Assembly (NCBI GenBank): GCA_029261835.1
Contig: JAJDAO010000016.1
Span: forward strand, 46,930-110,929
From: Deltaproteobacteria bacterium
GTDB taxonomy: Bacteria; Myxococcota_A; UBA9160; UBA4427
Reading direction: 5' to 3'
DNA: 64,000 nt
Within the stretch, counting starts at the first letter, position 1; each line of letters begins with the position of its first letter. The notes beneath the pieces are model-generated. The model worked only from the letters and a program-made list of their open reading frames with translations. It was not told the origin of the DNA and did no database searches. This document shows, piece after piece, positions 41,520-50,649 of this stretch. The position numbers and the translations under genes are program-made.

Positions 41520-43583
41520 CTATGAGGCGCGGGTTTCACTCCGCGGCGGATCCAGCACTTCGCGGATACGCCGCAACAGCTTCCCCGAGGTGAACGGTTT
41601 CTCGAGGAACTCGACGCCTTCTTCGAGCACACCGTGATGGCTGATGACGTTGTCCGTGTAGCCGGACACATAGAGCACTCTCGTCTCCCGGCCCGTCGCC
41701 AGGAGCGCGTCGGCCAACTGGCGTCCGTTCATGCCGGGCATGATGACGTCGGTGAGCAACAGCTGAATGCGACCGACGTGTTCCGTCGCCATTCGAAGCG
41801 CGCTCTCGGCCGATTCGGCAGCCAGGACGGTGTAGCCACCCGCTTCCAGTGTTCGGCAAGTTGCCTCTCGCACATTCCGATCATCTTCACACATAAGGAT
41901 CGTCTCGTGTCCTCCGCGGCTCAGTTCCCTTGTGCCGCTCGGGACTTCTGTCGCAGCGACCCCCACCGCAGCGGGGAGATAGACCCTGAAGGTTGTGCCC
42001 TGGCCCGGCTCACTGTAGACCGTGATGTGCCCGCCCGACTGCCGCACGATTCCGTGGACCATGGCCAGTCCCAGTCCGGTCCCCTCGCCCAGTTGTTTGG
42101 TGGTGTAGAACGGCTCGAAGGCGCGTCGACGCGTTTCCGTATCCATGCCCATGCCGGTGTCGCTGACGGCAACCATCACGTGCTGCCCGGCTCGCGCTTC
42201 GGCGTGCAGGGCGACGTAGTCAGCGTCCAGGGTCGCGTTGTTCGTCTCGAGCGTCAGCGCACCTCCCTCCGGCATCGCGTCACGGGCGTTGACGACGAGA
42301 TTCACGACGACCTGCTCGAGCTGCGCTGCGTCGGCGCAGACGCACGACACGTCGGACGCGCAGACCATCTCGAGCTTGATGTCCTCGCGGATCAGTGGCC
42401 GCAGCATCTTCTCCATGTCGGTCAATAGCCGATTCAGGTCGAGGACGACGGGGCTGAACACCTGTCGCCGGCTGAAGGCCAGGAGTTGGCGCGTCAACGT
42501 CGCCGCCCGCTGCGCGGCGTGATCGATCTGCGCCAGATCGGACAACAGCTGGTAGTCTCTCGGCAGATTCTTCTCCATGCCGTTCCGAACGAGTTCGGCG
42601 TTGCCGAGAATCGCGGTGAGGATGTTGTTGAAGTCATGCGCGACGCCGCCGGCAAGTTGTCCGATCGCCTCCATCTTCTGCGCCTGACGGAGCTGGGCCT
42701 CTAGCTCGACCTCGCGTGTGACATCGCGCTTGACTGACACAAAGTTGGTGATCTCGCCGGATAGGTTGCGGACCGGTGAGATGGTCGCATCCTGCTCGTA
42801 GAGCGTACCGTCCTTCCTCTTGTTGATGATGTGACCGGTCCACACCTCTCCGCGCGTAATCGTCTTCCACAGCTCCTCATAGAACTGTGCAGTCTGACGC
42901 CCACTCTTGAGTATGCGTGGATTCTGTCCGACAGCTTCTTCGCGCGCATAGCCGGAGATGCGCTCGAAGGCGGGATTCACGTACTGAATCGTGCCCTCCC
43001 GATCGGTGATCAGAATGCCTTCGGCGGATTGTTCGATCGCCGTGGCCAGCCGTGTGCGCTCCTCTAGGGCTCGTTCGCGCTCGACCATTTGCGTCTTCAG
43101 CTCCCGATTGGCGGCGACCAGATCCGCCGTACGCTCCAGGACGCGGTTTTCGAGTTCCCGGTTCTGCCGTTCGAGTGCCGCCTGCAAGCGACGCAACGTC
43201 AGGTGAATCTTGACCCTTGCCACCACCTCATTGGGTTCGAATGGCTTGGTGATGTAATCCACGCCGCCGGCCTCGAAGCCATCGATCTTGCTCACGGATT
43301 CGTTCAGGGCGCTGACGAAGATCACGGGGACTTCGCGGCTCCCCTCGTGGGCCTTCAGCCGACGACAGACTTCGAATCCGTCCATCCCCGGCATCTTCAC
43401 GTCCAGCACGACCAGATCCGGTGGATCGACACGCACTGCGTCCAAGGCCAGCTGACCGTCCGTGGTCGGCCGCACGCGGTGACCGGCGTCGGACAGGATT
43501 CTTGCCAACAAGTGGAGATTCTCCGGGATGTCGTCGACGATCAGAATGTCGCCCGGCGAGTCGGATGTGCGTTCGGTGCTCAC
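41520..43583 (-). CDS. Hybrid histidine kinase REC-PAS-HisKA-HATPase-REC
   Basis: A 687-residue sensor kinase without membrane segments. Receiver 1 at about 12–125 (D61 in LVVLDVKMPGMDG), coiled coil about 130–180, PAS about 182–292 (EGILITD … YVNPAFERISGYAREEAVG), HisKA with H316 (GGVAHDFNNILTAI), HATPase_c (DTGMGMDTET … GTGLGLAMVHGIV), and C-terminal receiver with D612 (LLLTDVIMPGMNG). I start at GTG 43583, whose TGA overlaps the stop of the upstream kinase gene by 4 bases; the long frame before it is a shadow. Translational coupling indicates both kinases work together. Confidence 0.85.
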   Translation of the reverse strand: MSTERTSDSPGDILIVDDIPENLHLLARILSDAGHRVRPTTDGQLALDAVRVDPPDLVVLDVKMPGMDGFEVCRRLKAHEGSREVPVIFVSALNESVSKIDGFEAGGVDYITKPFEPNEVVARVKIHLTLRRLQAALERQNRELENRVLERTADLVAANRELKTQMVERERALEERTRLATAIEQSAEGILITDREGTIQYVNPAFERISGYAREEAVGQNPRILKSGRQTAQFYEELWKTITRGEVWTGHIINKRKDGTLYEQDATISPVRNLSGEITNFVSVKRDVTREVELEAQLRQAQKMEAIGQLAGGVAHDFNNILTAILGNAELVRNGMEKNLPRDYQLLSDLAQIDHAAQRAATLTRQLLAFSRRQVFSPVVLDLNRLLTDMEKMLRPLIREDIKLEMVCASDVSCVCADAAQLEQVVVNLVVNARDAMPEGGALTLETNNATLDADYVALHAEARAGQHVMVAVSDTGMGMDTETRRRAFEPFYTTKQLGEGTGLGLAMVHGIVRQSGGHITVYSEPGQGTTFRVYLPAAVGVAATEVPSGTRELSRGGHETILMCEDDRNVREATCRTLEAGGYTVLAAESAESALRMATEHVGRIQLLLTDVIMPGMNGRQLADALLATGRETRVLYVSGYTDNVISHHGVLEEGVEFLEKPFTSGKLLRRIREVLDPPRSETRAS

Positions 43584-45526
43584 TGCGGATCTCCGGCGTG
43601 CCGGGCTTCCAGAGCCGACAGGCCTCGCAGCTCGTGATACGCGTATTCCTGTACCAGAGCCATCAGCCCCGCACTCAGTTCGGTGTCGTGTTCGGCAATA
43701 CGCTCGACGATTCCCTCGACGTCGTCGCGCTTCAATGCGATCACGGCAGCGTGAAGTTCCTGCTGCCAGTCGCCTGGAAGCGCTTGCAGGCGCTTGCGAA
43801 GACTCGCGACACCAAGTCGTTGTCGATTGCTTGGCACCGTCCCGCAATCGGTCTCGGGATCCTCATAGACATAGCGCACGCCAAGGTGGCGGGTCATCGC
43901 ATCGAAGATCTCGCTCTCGGCGTACGGTTTGCGTACGAAGTCGTCGCAGCCCGCCGCGAGTATCTGCTCGTGTTCTTCCTCGAAGGCATGGGCGGTCAGC
44001 GCAATTACCGGCGTGCTTCGGCCGACCGGGGTCATCTTGATCCGCCGCGTCGCTTCCAGCCCATCCATCAGCGGCATGCGTACGTCCATCCAGACCAGGT
44101 CCGGTCGGTACCGCTCGAACCGGACCAGAGCCTCTTCGCCGTTGCTCGCCTCGCGCACCTCAAAACCGACGGTCGTCAACAGAGTGCGGAGCAACCGGCG
44201 GCTCTCCTCCACGTCTTCCACAATGAGAACGCGATACCTCCGCTGTTCGGGTGCCAGCCCGACAACCCGCCGCACGGGTGCAGTCGGCCGGACGTCGCTC
44301 GGCGCGGCCTCGGGTGCCCGGATGTCGAACCGGAATACGCTGCCACGACCGAGCTCGCTGTCCACGTCGATCTCACCGCCCATTGTCTCGACGAAACGTC
44401 GGCTGATGCTCAATCCCAGCCCCGTCCCCTCTCGCTTGCCCCCATCATATACCCGCGTGAACGGTTGAAACAGCGAATCGAGTGCCTCGGCCGCGATACC
44501 GATTCCGGTGTCCGCCACTTCGACTCGCAGCCGGCCGTCGCGCGACGCGACGTCGCCCGTAGCTTCGTCCTGTTGGGGCGCATGCTTCACGCGCAGTGTC
44601 ACCTGGCCTTGCTCGGTGAACTTGATGGCGTTGCTGAGCAGGTTCGCGAGCACCTGGCGGAGCTTGCCCGCATCCGACCGGATGAAGCGCGGCAAGGCGG
44701 AATCGCGCTCCAAGAGCAACTGCAGCCCCTTCGCGCGGGTGCGTGGACCGACCATGCTCTCCACAGTGTCGAGCAAGTCGTGCAGATCAAAGTCCGATTC
44801 CTCGAACGTGGCGTGTCCAGCCTCGATCTTCGACATCTGAAGCACGTCGTTGATCAGCTGCAGCAAGTGCTCACCGCTGCGGTTGATCGCGTCGAGATCT
44901 CGCCGCTGCTCCGTCGTCAGGGTCCGATCTCGGCGCATGAGCTGCGAGAAGCCCAGAATCGCATTCAGTGGCGTGCGCAGTTCGTGGCTCATCTGCGCCA
45001 GGAACTCGCTCTTGGCGCGGTTGGCGAACTCTGCGTCCTCCTTGGCTCTCCGCAAGAGATCCTTCTGGAGCCGATTCTCCACCGCCAAAGCGACCAGATT
45101 GCCGAAGTTGGCCAATAGGGGCTCGTACGCTTCGAAGACCTGAGCGTTCTCGAGCCTGAACGTCAGAACGCCGTACGGACGATCGACCGTGGCCAGAGTG
45201 ATGACTCGAAATCCGGGCCGGCTCGCCAGCGGGCAGCTCCAGGAGACGGGCGCGACTTCTTCGCTTAGGGCTGGGCAGGCGTCACAGGCCCTCTCGGCGA
45301 AGTCACCGGCGTGGGCCGTAGTGCCGACCAGGCAGGCGCGGCAGGCGGCGACGCCGGGCACCGTAATCATCGCCTGTGAGGCGAACTCGGCTACCCGCTG
45401 GGAGGTAGGCAGAATGAGCAATATGCTGGGCGTGGCCAGGAGACCGCCCAGAATGCGTGGGTCGTGCGGAGGAGAGCCGTGGTCTCGATGGCTCAGATCG
45501 CGGCGTGCCTTAGGCGGGTCGTCCAC
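43580..45526 (-). CDS. Hybrid histidine kinase with Cys-rich GAF-like sensor
   Basis: A 648-residue soluble kinase. The N-terminal GAF-like domain (about 35–155) has C62-x2-C65, C81-x2-C84 and C98, possibly binding a metal, cluster or heme. It is followed by HisKA H181 (MSHELRTPLNAILGFSQLM), HATPase_c (RVEVADTGIGIAAEAL … GTGLGLSISRRFVE), a receiver (LVWMDVRMPLMDG) and a C-terminal helical HPt-like part (RLQALPGDWQQELHAAVIA). Start GTG 45526 overlaps the upstream MEDS gene by 17 bases. The MEDS gene and the second kinase make up the same operon. Confidence 0.8.
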   Translation of the reverse strand: MDDPPKARRDLSHRDHGSPPHDPRILGGLLATPSILLILPTSQRVAEFASQAMITVPGVAACRACLVGTTAHAGDFAERACDACPALSEEVAPVSWSCPLASRPGFRVITLATVDRPYGVLTFRLENAQVFEAYEPLLANFGNLVALAVENRLQKDLLRRAKEDAEFANRAKSEFLAQMSHELRTPLNAILGFSQLMRRDRTLTTEQRRDLDAINRSGEHLLQLINDVLQMSKIEAGHATFEESDFDLHDLLDTVESMVGPRTRAKGLQLLLERDSALPRFIRSDAGKLRQVLANLLSNAIKFTEQGQVTLRVKHAPQQDEATGDVASRDGRLRVEVADTGIGIAAEALDSLFQPFTRVYDGGKREGTGLGLSISRRFVETMGGEIDVDSELGRGSVFRFDIRAPEAAPSDVRPTAPVRRVVGLAPEQRRYRVLIVEDVEESRRLLRTLLTTVGFEVREASNGEEALVRFERYRPDLVWMDVRMPLMDGLEATRRIKMTPVGRSTPVIALTAHAFEEEHEQILAAGCDDFVRKPYAESEIFDAMTRHLGVRYVYEDPETDCGTVPSNRQRLGVASLRKRLQALPGDWQQELHAAVIALKRDDVEGIVERIAEHDTELSAGLMALVQEYAYHELRGLSALEARHAGDPQ

Positions 45527-46160
45527 TGGAAACCGTTTCCGGCTCGAACGTTGCGAGGAACTCTCCCGGCTTCATGTAGTACGGATTCCTCACGATCTGG
45601 CCTTGTACGATCATCATCGGGTGCACTTTGAGCACGTTCAGGAGTGTGGCGCCATCAAAGCTGCGAGCATCGTACTGGCAAATCGGCGTAACCGGGTGCA
45701 CTTCGCTCAGTTCGTTGATCAGTGCCTCGTATTCCACAAGCCGCTCGGAGCCCGGAATGCCTCGCAGAGCCCAGGTCATTTCGCCGCTGACGCGTGCCCC
45801 GGTGTAGTCGGCTCCCAGCGCGCGGCCGTAGCAGTCGCGGAGGCGTTCGAGCATGTCTTCCGGAACGAACATGCCCTCGGGACAATACACGTCGACGGCT
45901 CGGAATAGCTCGAAGTCACCGCCCTGATCTTCGTCCGGGAGCCGCACATCCATATCGCTCAACCAGCCCCGCACTTCTTCGCGCGAGGTCGAGTCCACGA
46001 AGTAGCCCACCTGCTCTCCCGCGGTTGTGCCGTCGGCCAGGAATTTCGATATGACTTTCTTGCGTTGCTCGTCGTCGTCGTAGATGAGGCACATGTGGGT
46101 GCCCTCGGGAAATGAATCGTTGGTCGCTCCCAGAGTGATTTCGCGCCTGGAGGTGAGCAT
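45510..46160 (-). CDS. MEDS-domain sensor protein
   Basis: A 216-residue protein with the MEDS (methanogen/methylotroph DcmR sensory) signature: THMCLIYDDDEQ at the start, FLADGTTAGEQVGYF, VSGEMTWALRGIPG, ICQYDARSFDGATLLNVLKVHPMMIV and NPYYMKPGEF. These proteins are thought to sense small ligands and feed them to kinases or regulators. I use ATG 46160 (AAGGAG 8 bases upstream). The frame before it is unrelated. It lies 119 bases after a paralogue and overlaps the kinase gene, so the three likely form one operon. Confidence 0.8.
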   Translation of the reverse strand: MLTSRREITLGATNDSFPEGTHMCLIYDDDEQRKKVISKFLADGTTAGEQVGYFVDSTSREEVRGWLSDMDVRLPDEDQGGDFELFRAVDVYCPEGMFVPEDMLERLRDCYGRALGADYTGARVSGEMTWALRGIPGSERLVEYEALINELSEVHPVTPICQYDARSFDGATLLNVLKVHPMMIVQGQIVRNPYYMKPGEFLATFEPETVSSGRPA

Positions 46161-46279
46161 GGTAGGACTCCTTCCTAGCTGTTCTAAGAAAGCATGCCGC
46201 ACGGCGGTGCCGCGCTGGAAAAGGAATTCGCCCGCGCTCGCGCGTCGTTCCGCGCGAGGCAGACGCGTCGTTTGTCGCC

Positions 46280-46906
46280 CTACGTGGGGCTTCGGTTCGT
46301 CAAGAACTCCTCTGGCTTCACGTAATACGGGTTTCGGAAGACCTGCTCGCCAACGATCACCATCGGGTGCACCCGGTGCACGTTCAGAATCGTGGCACCG
46401 TCGAAACGGCGAGCGTCGTACTGGCAGACCGCTGTCACCGGGTGTCGGCTGACCACGTCGTTGACCCGCGCCTCGTACTCCATCAAACGATCGGACCCGG
46501 GAATGTCGCGCAAGGCCCAGGACATCTCCCCACTCACCCGCGCTCCAGTGCACCCGCACGCCACGGCTTCGCGATAGGAGGCGCGCAGGCGGTCCAGCAT
46601 CGAGTCCGGGACGAACTGCCCATTCGAGCAGTAAGTCTCCTGCGCGGAGTGGGCCTCGAAGTGCAGGGTCTGCTCCGCCCCGGGCATCTCGACGCCGAGG
46701 CCTTTGAGCCAGTCTTGGACCTGGTCGGGTCGTATGATGTCCGCCAGGTAGACGACCCTCTCTCCAGCGACCAGGCCGCTTTGGAGAAACTGCGGGATGA
46801 TCCTTCTGCGCTGCGCCTCATCGTCGTAGATGAGGCACATGTGCGTTCCTTCCGGGTAGGTCTCGCTGGTGAAACCCATTGACACTGTTCGCCGATTCTC
46901 AGCCAT
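46280..46906 (-). CDS. MEDS-domain sensor protein, paralogue
   Basis: A 208-residue relative of the next gene with the same motif set: GTHMCLIYDDEAQRRR, FLQSGLVAGERVVYL, VSGEMSWALRDIPG, VCQYDARRFDGATILNVHRVHPMVIV and NPYYVKPEEFL. Differences are in the central ligand-facing part, e.g. a Cys-rich ACGCTGARV. ATG 46906 with GGAGAT 8 bases upstream. Two such sensors in front of two kinases suggest that they detect different ligands. Confidence 0.8.
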   Translation of the reverse strand: MAENRRTVSMGFTSETYPEGTHMCLIYDDEAQRRRIIPQFLQSGLVAGERVVYLADIIRPDQVQDWLKGLGVEMPGAEQTLHFEAHSAQETYCSNGQFVPDSMLDRLRASYREAVACGCTGARVSGEMSWALRDIPGSDRLMEYEARVNDVVSRHPVTAVCQYDARRFDGATILNVHRVHPMVIVGEQVFRNPYYVKPEEFLTNRSPT

Positions 46907-46929
46907 GACTTGATCTCCGTTTCTCGTAC

Positions 46930-47334
46930 CGACAGCGACGCGACGCCGGTCATTCCGATGCGTTCGCTCTGCGCCGCTGAGCGAACCTGTTCCGCGTGCT
47001 CTGCGAACTCGATTCCATGTCGCGCGAAGAGATCCGGCGGTGACTCGACCGCACAGGCGGAGCACAACATCGGTGTTCCGCCGCCGGTGCTCCCACCACC
47101 GATGAAGCGCGTCCGCATCACTCGCGTCTGGGGCAGGAGCGAGTCGTCGTCGGGTGCATCGCTGCCCGCTTCGAGCAGGAGCACGTTGTTCACGCGCATC
47201 GAGTGGGTGCGAGCAACCGAGGCTCCGCCCCGGCCGCCGTCGCCGATGATGGCGGCGAATGGACCGTTCGCTGCTGACACGGCAAGCCCCCCTCGCGTCT
47301 CATGGTGAGCTTGCCCGCATGAAAGCAAGCACAT
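46930..47334 (-). pseudogene. Decayed 5' half of a GMC oxidoreductase gene
   Basis: This frame reads AHHETRGGLAVSAANGPFAAI, GGASVART, VLLLEAGSDAPDDDSL, TRVMRTRFIGGG and SPPDLFARHGIEFAEHAEQVR, matching the start of the intact gene at 49399–50649 almost word for word (same starts, Ala-Asn repeats and AGSDAP-DDS). The nucleotide-binding GSGPGG is changed to GDGGRGG, a dozen residues between FIGGG and GGT are missing, and the remaining two-thirds are absent. It is a fossil copy that lies just upstream of the MEDS gene. Confidence 0.8.
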
Positions 47335-47426
47335 CGTCGCATGTCCAGCGAAAAGACAGCGATCGAGCAATAGCTCACGAGAACGAGACGATCTCAACGT
47401 CGGATGCGCGAGGCTCCGGCATTCGA

Positions 47427-47525
47427 GGGTCGCAGCCCTCTCCTGCTTTCGACCCAACGCCGTGAAGGAGAAGCTCCAGTCGATGTTCATTCTCGCCGCG
47501 CGCTTCTACGCAGTGGTCCACGCGA
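47427..47525 (+). pseudogene. Fragment of a second molybdoenzyme gene
   Basis: On the plus strand this segment resembles 40026–40125 of the molybdopterin oxidoreductase: compare FDPNAVRGQFESMF and FYAV in the intact gene with the reading (A)VKEKLQSMF… and FYAV here, joined by one missing base. Matching blocks include CAACGCCGTG, TCGATGTTCAT and GCGCTTCTACGC. Outside about 100 bases the similarity is lost. Confidence 0.6.
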
Positions 47526-47594
47526 CGCGAGCGGAAGCCACGCCGCTGCGCCTCGGCAGGTGTCAGGAACGTCATTGCCGATGGATGATCCGGG

Positions 47595-47966
47595 CTAGGG
47601 AAGAACGGCGTACGCCAACGAGAGACCAAGCGCCAAGACAACGACCGCCCACCCACGAACGAGGGCGGGCCCGCGCGCCGACCACCAATCGAGGAGCCCG
47701 CGAAAGCGCTCGAGACCGACGAATGGTGTGATGACACCCACCACGATCGTGAAGACACCGAGGATGCGTATGAGTTCGGGAGCGCGAGAGGCGGGCGCTG
47801 CGAAGACCAGCGCCACACCCACGAACACGCGCAGGGCTGCCGCGACGTAGAGGCCAACCGGCGTCTGGAAACGCCGCACGAAGTTGAGCAGCCGCGGGGG
47901 CGAGGCGACGCCCAGTGTCCCCAAGGCTGCGATCAAGAGGCCGAGGATGAGAGCTACGAGGGTCAT
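47595..47966 (-). CDS. Small inner-membrane protein
   Basis: A 123-residue protein with four hydrophobic segments (LVALILGLLIAALGTLGVA, VGLYVAAALRVFVGVALVFA, ILGVFTIVVGVITPFVGL, AVVVLALGLSLAYAVL). GGGAGGAC lies 5 bases before ATG 47966; the longer frame has no signal. Probably inner-membrane, function unknown. It stands alone between the molybdoenzyme fossil and a GNAT gene. Confidence 0.65.
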   Translation of the reverse strand: MTLVALILGLLIAALGTLGVASPPRLLNFVRRFQTPVGLYVAAALRVFVGVALVFAAPASRAPELIRILGVFTIVVGVITPFVGLERFRGLLDWWSARGPALVRGWAVVVLALGLSLAYAVLP

Positions 47967-48152
47967 TCTGTCCTCCCGAAGCGCGGCCTGACGGATCCAC
48001 GTCGACGGGCCCGAAACAGCGCTGAGCGAACTCCGCCAATACGCCCGAAGTATGCCGCCGGGGTGGCAGGCACGCCAATCCAAGCGAACTGTCGACAACC
48101 GGGGGCCGGGCAGGTATGGGGTGAAGATGATCCTGCTATACAGATCATCGTG

Positions 48153-48758
48153 TCATCCCCGGTGCTCGACATGGAAGTTGAACCGGACGTGCCGGCCGTC
48201 CCTGGTCCGCAGCTCACTCAGCTGAGGGGCGGCGTTCGTGGCTGCTTCGATGCATGACGCCCAGAACTGAAGGGCAGCAACGTTCCGCTTGTGGACGTTG
48301 AGCTCCCACTGCCCGGGAAATCGCTTCCAGATCGCGAAGAGCGCACGACGCCCGATGCCGAGGCGTCGGCTCCCGTGCTTGATGTAGAACTCGGCGAGTT
48401 GGTGGACGGCAGACCCCGTGGAGGTCGGGCCCCGAACGAGCGCGCACCCTGCGGCGCGGCGCCCGCATTGGATGATGAATGCGTGACGGCCCGGCTCGGA
48501 CCAATAGAGGTCGAGGTACGGGTAGGAGACCGAGTCGGTGGTAGCGATGGGAAGATCGCCGTGGTTGCCGAGTTCGTGCAGGTATCCGTCGAGTAGCGAT
48601 CGGATCAGGCCAGCATCCGAGCTGCTCGCCGCCGCGAGTTCGATCAGCGGACCTGGATGGTTCAGCGCCCCGCTACTGCTTGCGGCGCACCACCTGCGAG
48701 AAGACGAGAAGACCGGCGCCAAACGCCACGGCCCCGCTCGGCTCGGGGATCGGGTCAC
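48153..48758 (-). CDS. GNAT-family N-acetyltransferase
   Basis: A GNAT acetyltransferase. Recognisable parts: SLLDGYLHEL (first helix), PYLDLYWSEPGRHAFIIQCGRRAAGCALV (strands), HQLAEFYIKHGSRRLGIGRRAL with the acetyl-CoA-binding R/Q-xx-G-x-G/A, and WELNVHKRNVAALQFWAS. The start is uncertain: the only standard start in frame is GTG 48758, which places 86 bases over the PEP-CTERM gene; the conserved domain begins near 48640. It may acetylate a small molecule or protein. Confidence 0.65.
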   Translation of the reverse strand: MTRSPSRAGPWRLAPVFSSSRRWCAASSSGALNHPGPLIELAAASSSDAGLIRSLLDGYLHELGNHGDLPIATTDSVSYPYLDLYWSEPGRHAFIIQCGRRAAGCALVRGPTSTGSAVHQLAEFYIKHGSRRLGIGRRALFAIWKRFPGQWELNVHKRNVAALQFWASCIEAATNAAPQLSELRTRDGRHVRFNFHVEHRG

Positions 48759-49095
48759 TGTTCGAGATGATCCGGCCGCGAGGCCTGCGCGGACCGTAGG
48801 GATACTGAGCGCCGGTGTACCAGTTCAGCCATGCAGAGGTCCAGCCCCTCACGCCCAGAAAGCCCACCCGGTGCCGGCCCGAGCGATTGCCGGTGTAGGC
48901 ATCTGCGTCAGGCGTGAGGCTGACGGCGAAACTCCCGCCCTGATCGATCATCTGCATGAAGAGAGTCGATTCCTGGCAGCCGCCGGCATCGCAGTTCCTG
49001 AGGCCGATCGTATCCGCGCTCGATGCACCGGCGAAGCCGACGAGCGAGAAGAGGAGGAGCAACCGGTAAACCGAAGCGAGCTTCAGGGGCCTCAT
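48673..49095 (-). CDS. PEP-CTERM sorting-domain protein, unrelated to the tandem group
   Basis: A 140-residue exported protein. A signal (LLLLFSLVGFAGASSA) is followed by a short domain with a cysteine pair (NCDAGGC) and a C-terminal sorting signal: PEPSGAVAFGAGLLVFSQV and VRRKQ. GGAGG lies 8 bases before ATG 49095. It does not resemble the three paralogues at 16–22 kb. It is followed by, and overlaps, the GNAT gene. Confidence 0.7.
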   Translation of the reverse strand: MRPLKLASVYRLLLLFSLVGFAGASSADTIGLRNCDAGGCQESTLFMQMIDQGGSFAVSLTPDADAYTGNRSGRHRVGFLGVRGWTSAWLNWYTGAQYPYGPRRPRGRIISNSDPIPEPSGAVAFGAGLLVFSQVVRRKQ

Positions 49096-49398
49096 GCGTG
49101 TGCCTCCGTCGAGGTGCCACGCGGACGATGCGGCCTTCCCAGTGTGAAGCCGCCCGCCGCGAATCAGAGAGAACAAATCAATGGTGCACCTTCTTATGTG
49201 GCGATGTCCACGCAAAAAGTGGGGCGGATGAAGAAAGACGTCCCTCCGCCGCGATCGCGCTCGGCGTCGGGGCGGGTTGGGCAAGCTGGATACCCTTCCT
49301 CCCCCAAGGGGCAATCCGTGCGTAGGAGGGCCGACTGCCGCCCGGAGTCGTGAGCCTCACAAGGTCCTCTGCGCGGGTGGGGATCGATGGCAGCGGAG

Positions 49399-50649
49399 CT
49401 ACGCGTCGAGGTACGCCGCCAGCCGCGAGCCGAGTGCCAGCAGCGTGAGGCTCGGTGGTCGGCCCCAGGGTTCCGGGATGACCGAGCAGTCACAGACGAA
49501 GAGGCCTTCGATTTCGGTCTGAAGGTTCGCGTCCACGACATCGCCGACGCGAGCCGTGCCCCCCGGATGTGCGCCGATCGGGAAAGAGTGGAAGATTCGC
49601 TTGGCTCCGGCGTTCTCGAGGATCTCGCTCGCGCACTCCCGGCCTCGCCGGAGTCGCTCTTGATCCTCATGAGAGAAGGTACGACGGACGCGACCCTTTC
49701 GGCTGATGGTTCCGTCGATCTCATCGCGTGCCTTCACCATGATCGTGAGCGCCTTTCGGTAGTGGGGCAGCTGATCCAAGTGGAGCCGCTGGGCGGCCGA
49801 CAGCCAGTACTGGGCGGGGTGCAGCGTCATGTCCGCCAGCATGAATCCCTCGTCGGACGAAAGGACGCCGGCGACCATGGGGTGCTCGCGGGCGGCGTCG
49901 ATGCCATCGACGGCACCGCTGACCGAGATGACCGGATCGCAGAAGAACCCGCGACCGGCTCGCTCGATGCCGCTCGCTCGAAGCAGTTGAGCTGAGCCGA
50001 CGCCACCGGCCGCGAGCACGACGACCTCGGCCTCGGCGCGGTGCGTGGCGCCGCTCTGGCGAAACTCGACCGCGCGCACGCCGAGGTCGTCACTCAGGAT
50101 TCGCGTCACGTTCGCGCGAGTTTCTAGCACGGCGCCGTTCCGACATGCCTCCTGCACGAAGCTGCGCGCATTCCACCGGGCGTTGTACGGCACACTCGTG
50201 TCACAGCGCCGCGCATACACGAACTTCTGGATCGGCTCCCAGTCGTATCCGAGATCTCGAGCGCTCTGAAAGATGCGCCTGGCGCGGGGCCCGATCGCCT
50301 GTTCGGGTATCGGGGCGATGGGCACCTCCTTGCGAACCTGTTCCACGTACTCTGCGAGCTCGATTCCATGTCGCCTGAAGAGATCCAGCGGGGGCTCGAC
50401 CGCACAGGCGAAGTACAACATCGAGGTTCCGCCGCTGGTGATCCCCTTGATGATGGGGACCCCACCGCCGATGAAGTTCATCCGCATCACGCGTGCCTGG
50501 GTCCAGAGCGAGTCGTCGACGGGTGCATCGCTGCCCGCCTCGAGTACGAGCACATGCTTGCCCCGCAGCGAGAGGGCGCGAGCAACCGAGGCTCCGCCCG
50601 GGCCGCTGCCGACGATGATGGCGTCGAATTGGCGGTTCGCTGCTGACAC
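49399..50649 (-). CDS. GMC-family oxidoreductase
   Basis: A 416-residue flavoprotein. FAD-binding DAIIVGSGPGGASVARAL near residue 10 and VLVLEAGSDAP follow each other as in GMC enzymes; the middle has AEVVVLAAGGVGSAQLLRASGI, and the C-terminus carries HSFPIGAHPGGTARVGDVVDANLQTEIEGLFVCDCSVIPEP, with the catalytic His pair region, then P-S-L-TLLALGSRLAAYL. It is shorter than usual (about 500). I start at GTG 50649, where GGAGGG lies 6–7 bases upstream and the Rossmann fold begins at once; the ATG at 50703 has no good signal. Role in sugar-alcohol or sterol oxidation is open. Confidence 0.8.
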   Translation of the reverse strand: MSAANRQFDAIIVGSGPGGASVARALSLRGKHVLVLEAGSDAPVDDSLWTQARVMRMNFIGGGVPIIKGITSGGTSMLYFACAVEPPLDLFRRHGIELAEYVEQVRKEVPIAPIPEQAIGPRARRIFQSARDLGYDWEPIQKFVYARRCDTSVPYNARWNARSFVQEACRNGAVLETRANVTRILSDDLGVRAVEFRQSGATHRAEAEVVVLAAGGVGSAQLLRASGIERAGRGFFCDPVISVSGAVDGIDAAREHPMVAGVLSSDEGFMLADMTLHPAQYWLSAAQRLHLDQLPHYRKALTIMVKARDEIDGTISRKGRVRRTFSHEDQERLRRGRECASEILENAGAKRIFHSFPIGAHPGGTARVGDVVDANLQTEIEGLFVCDCSVIPEPWGRPPSLTLLALGSRLAAYLDA

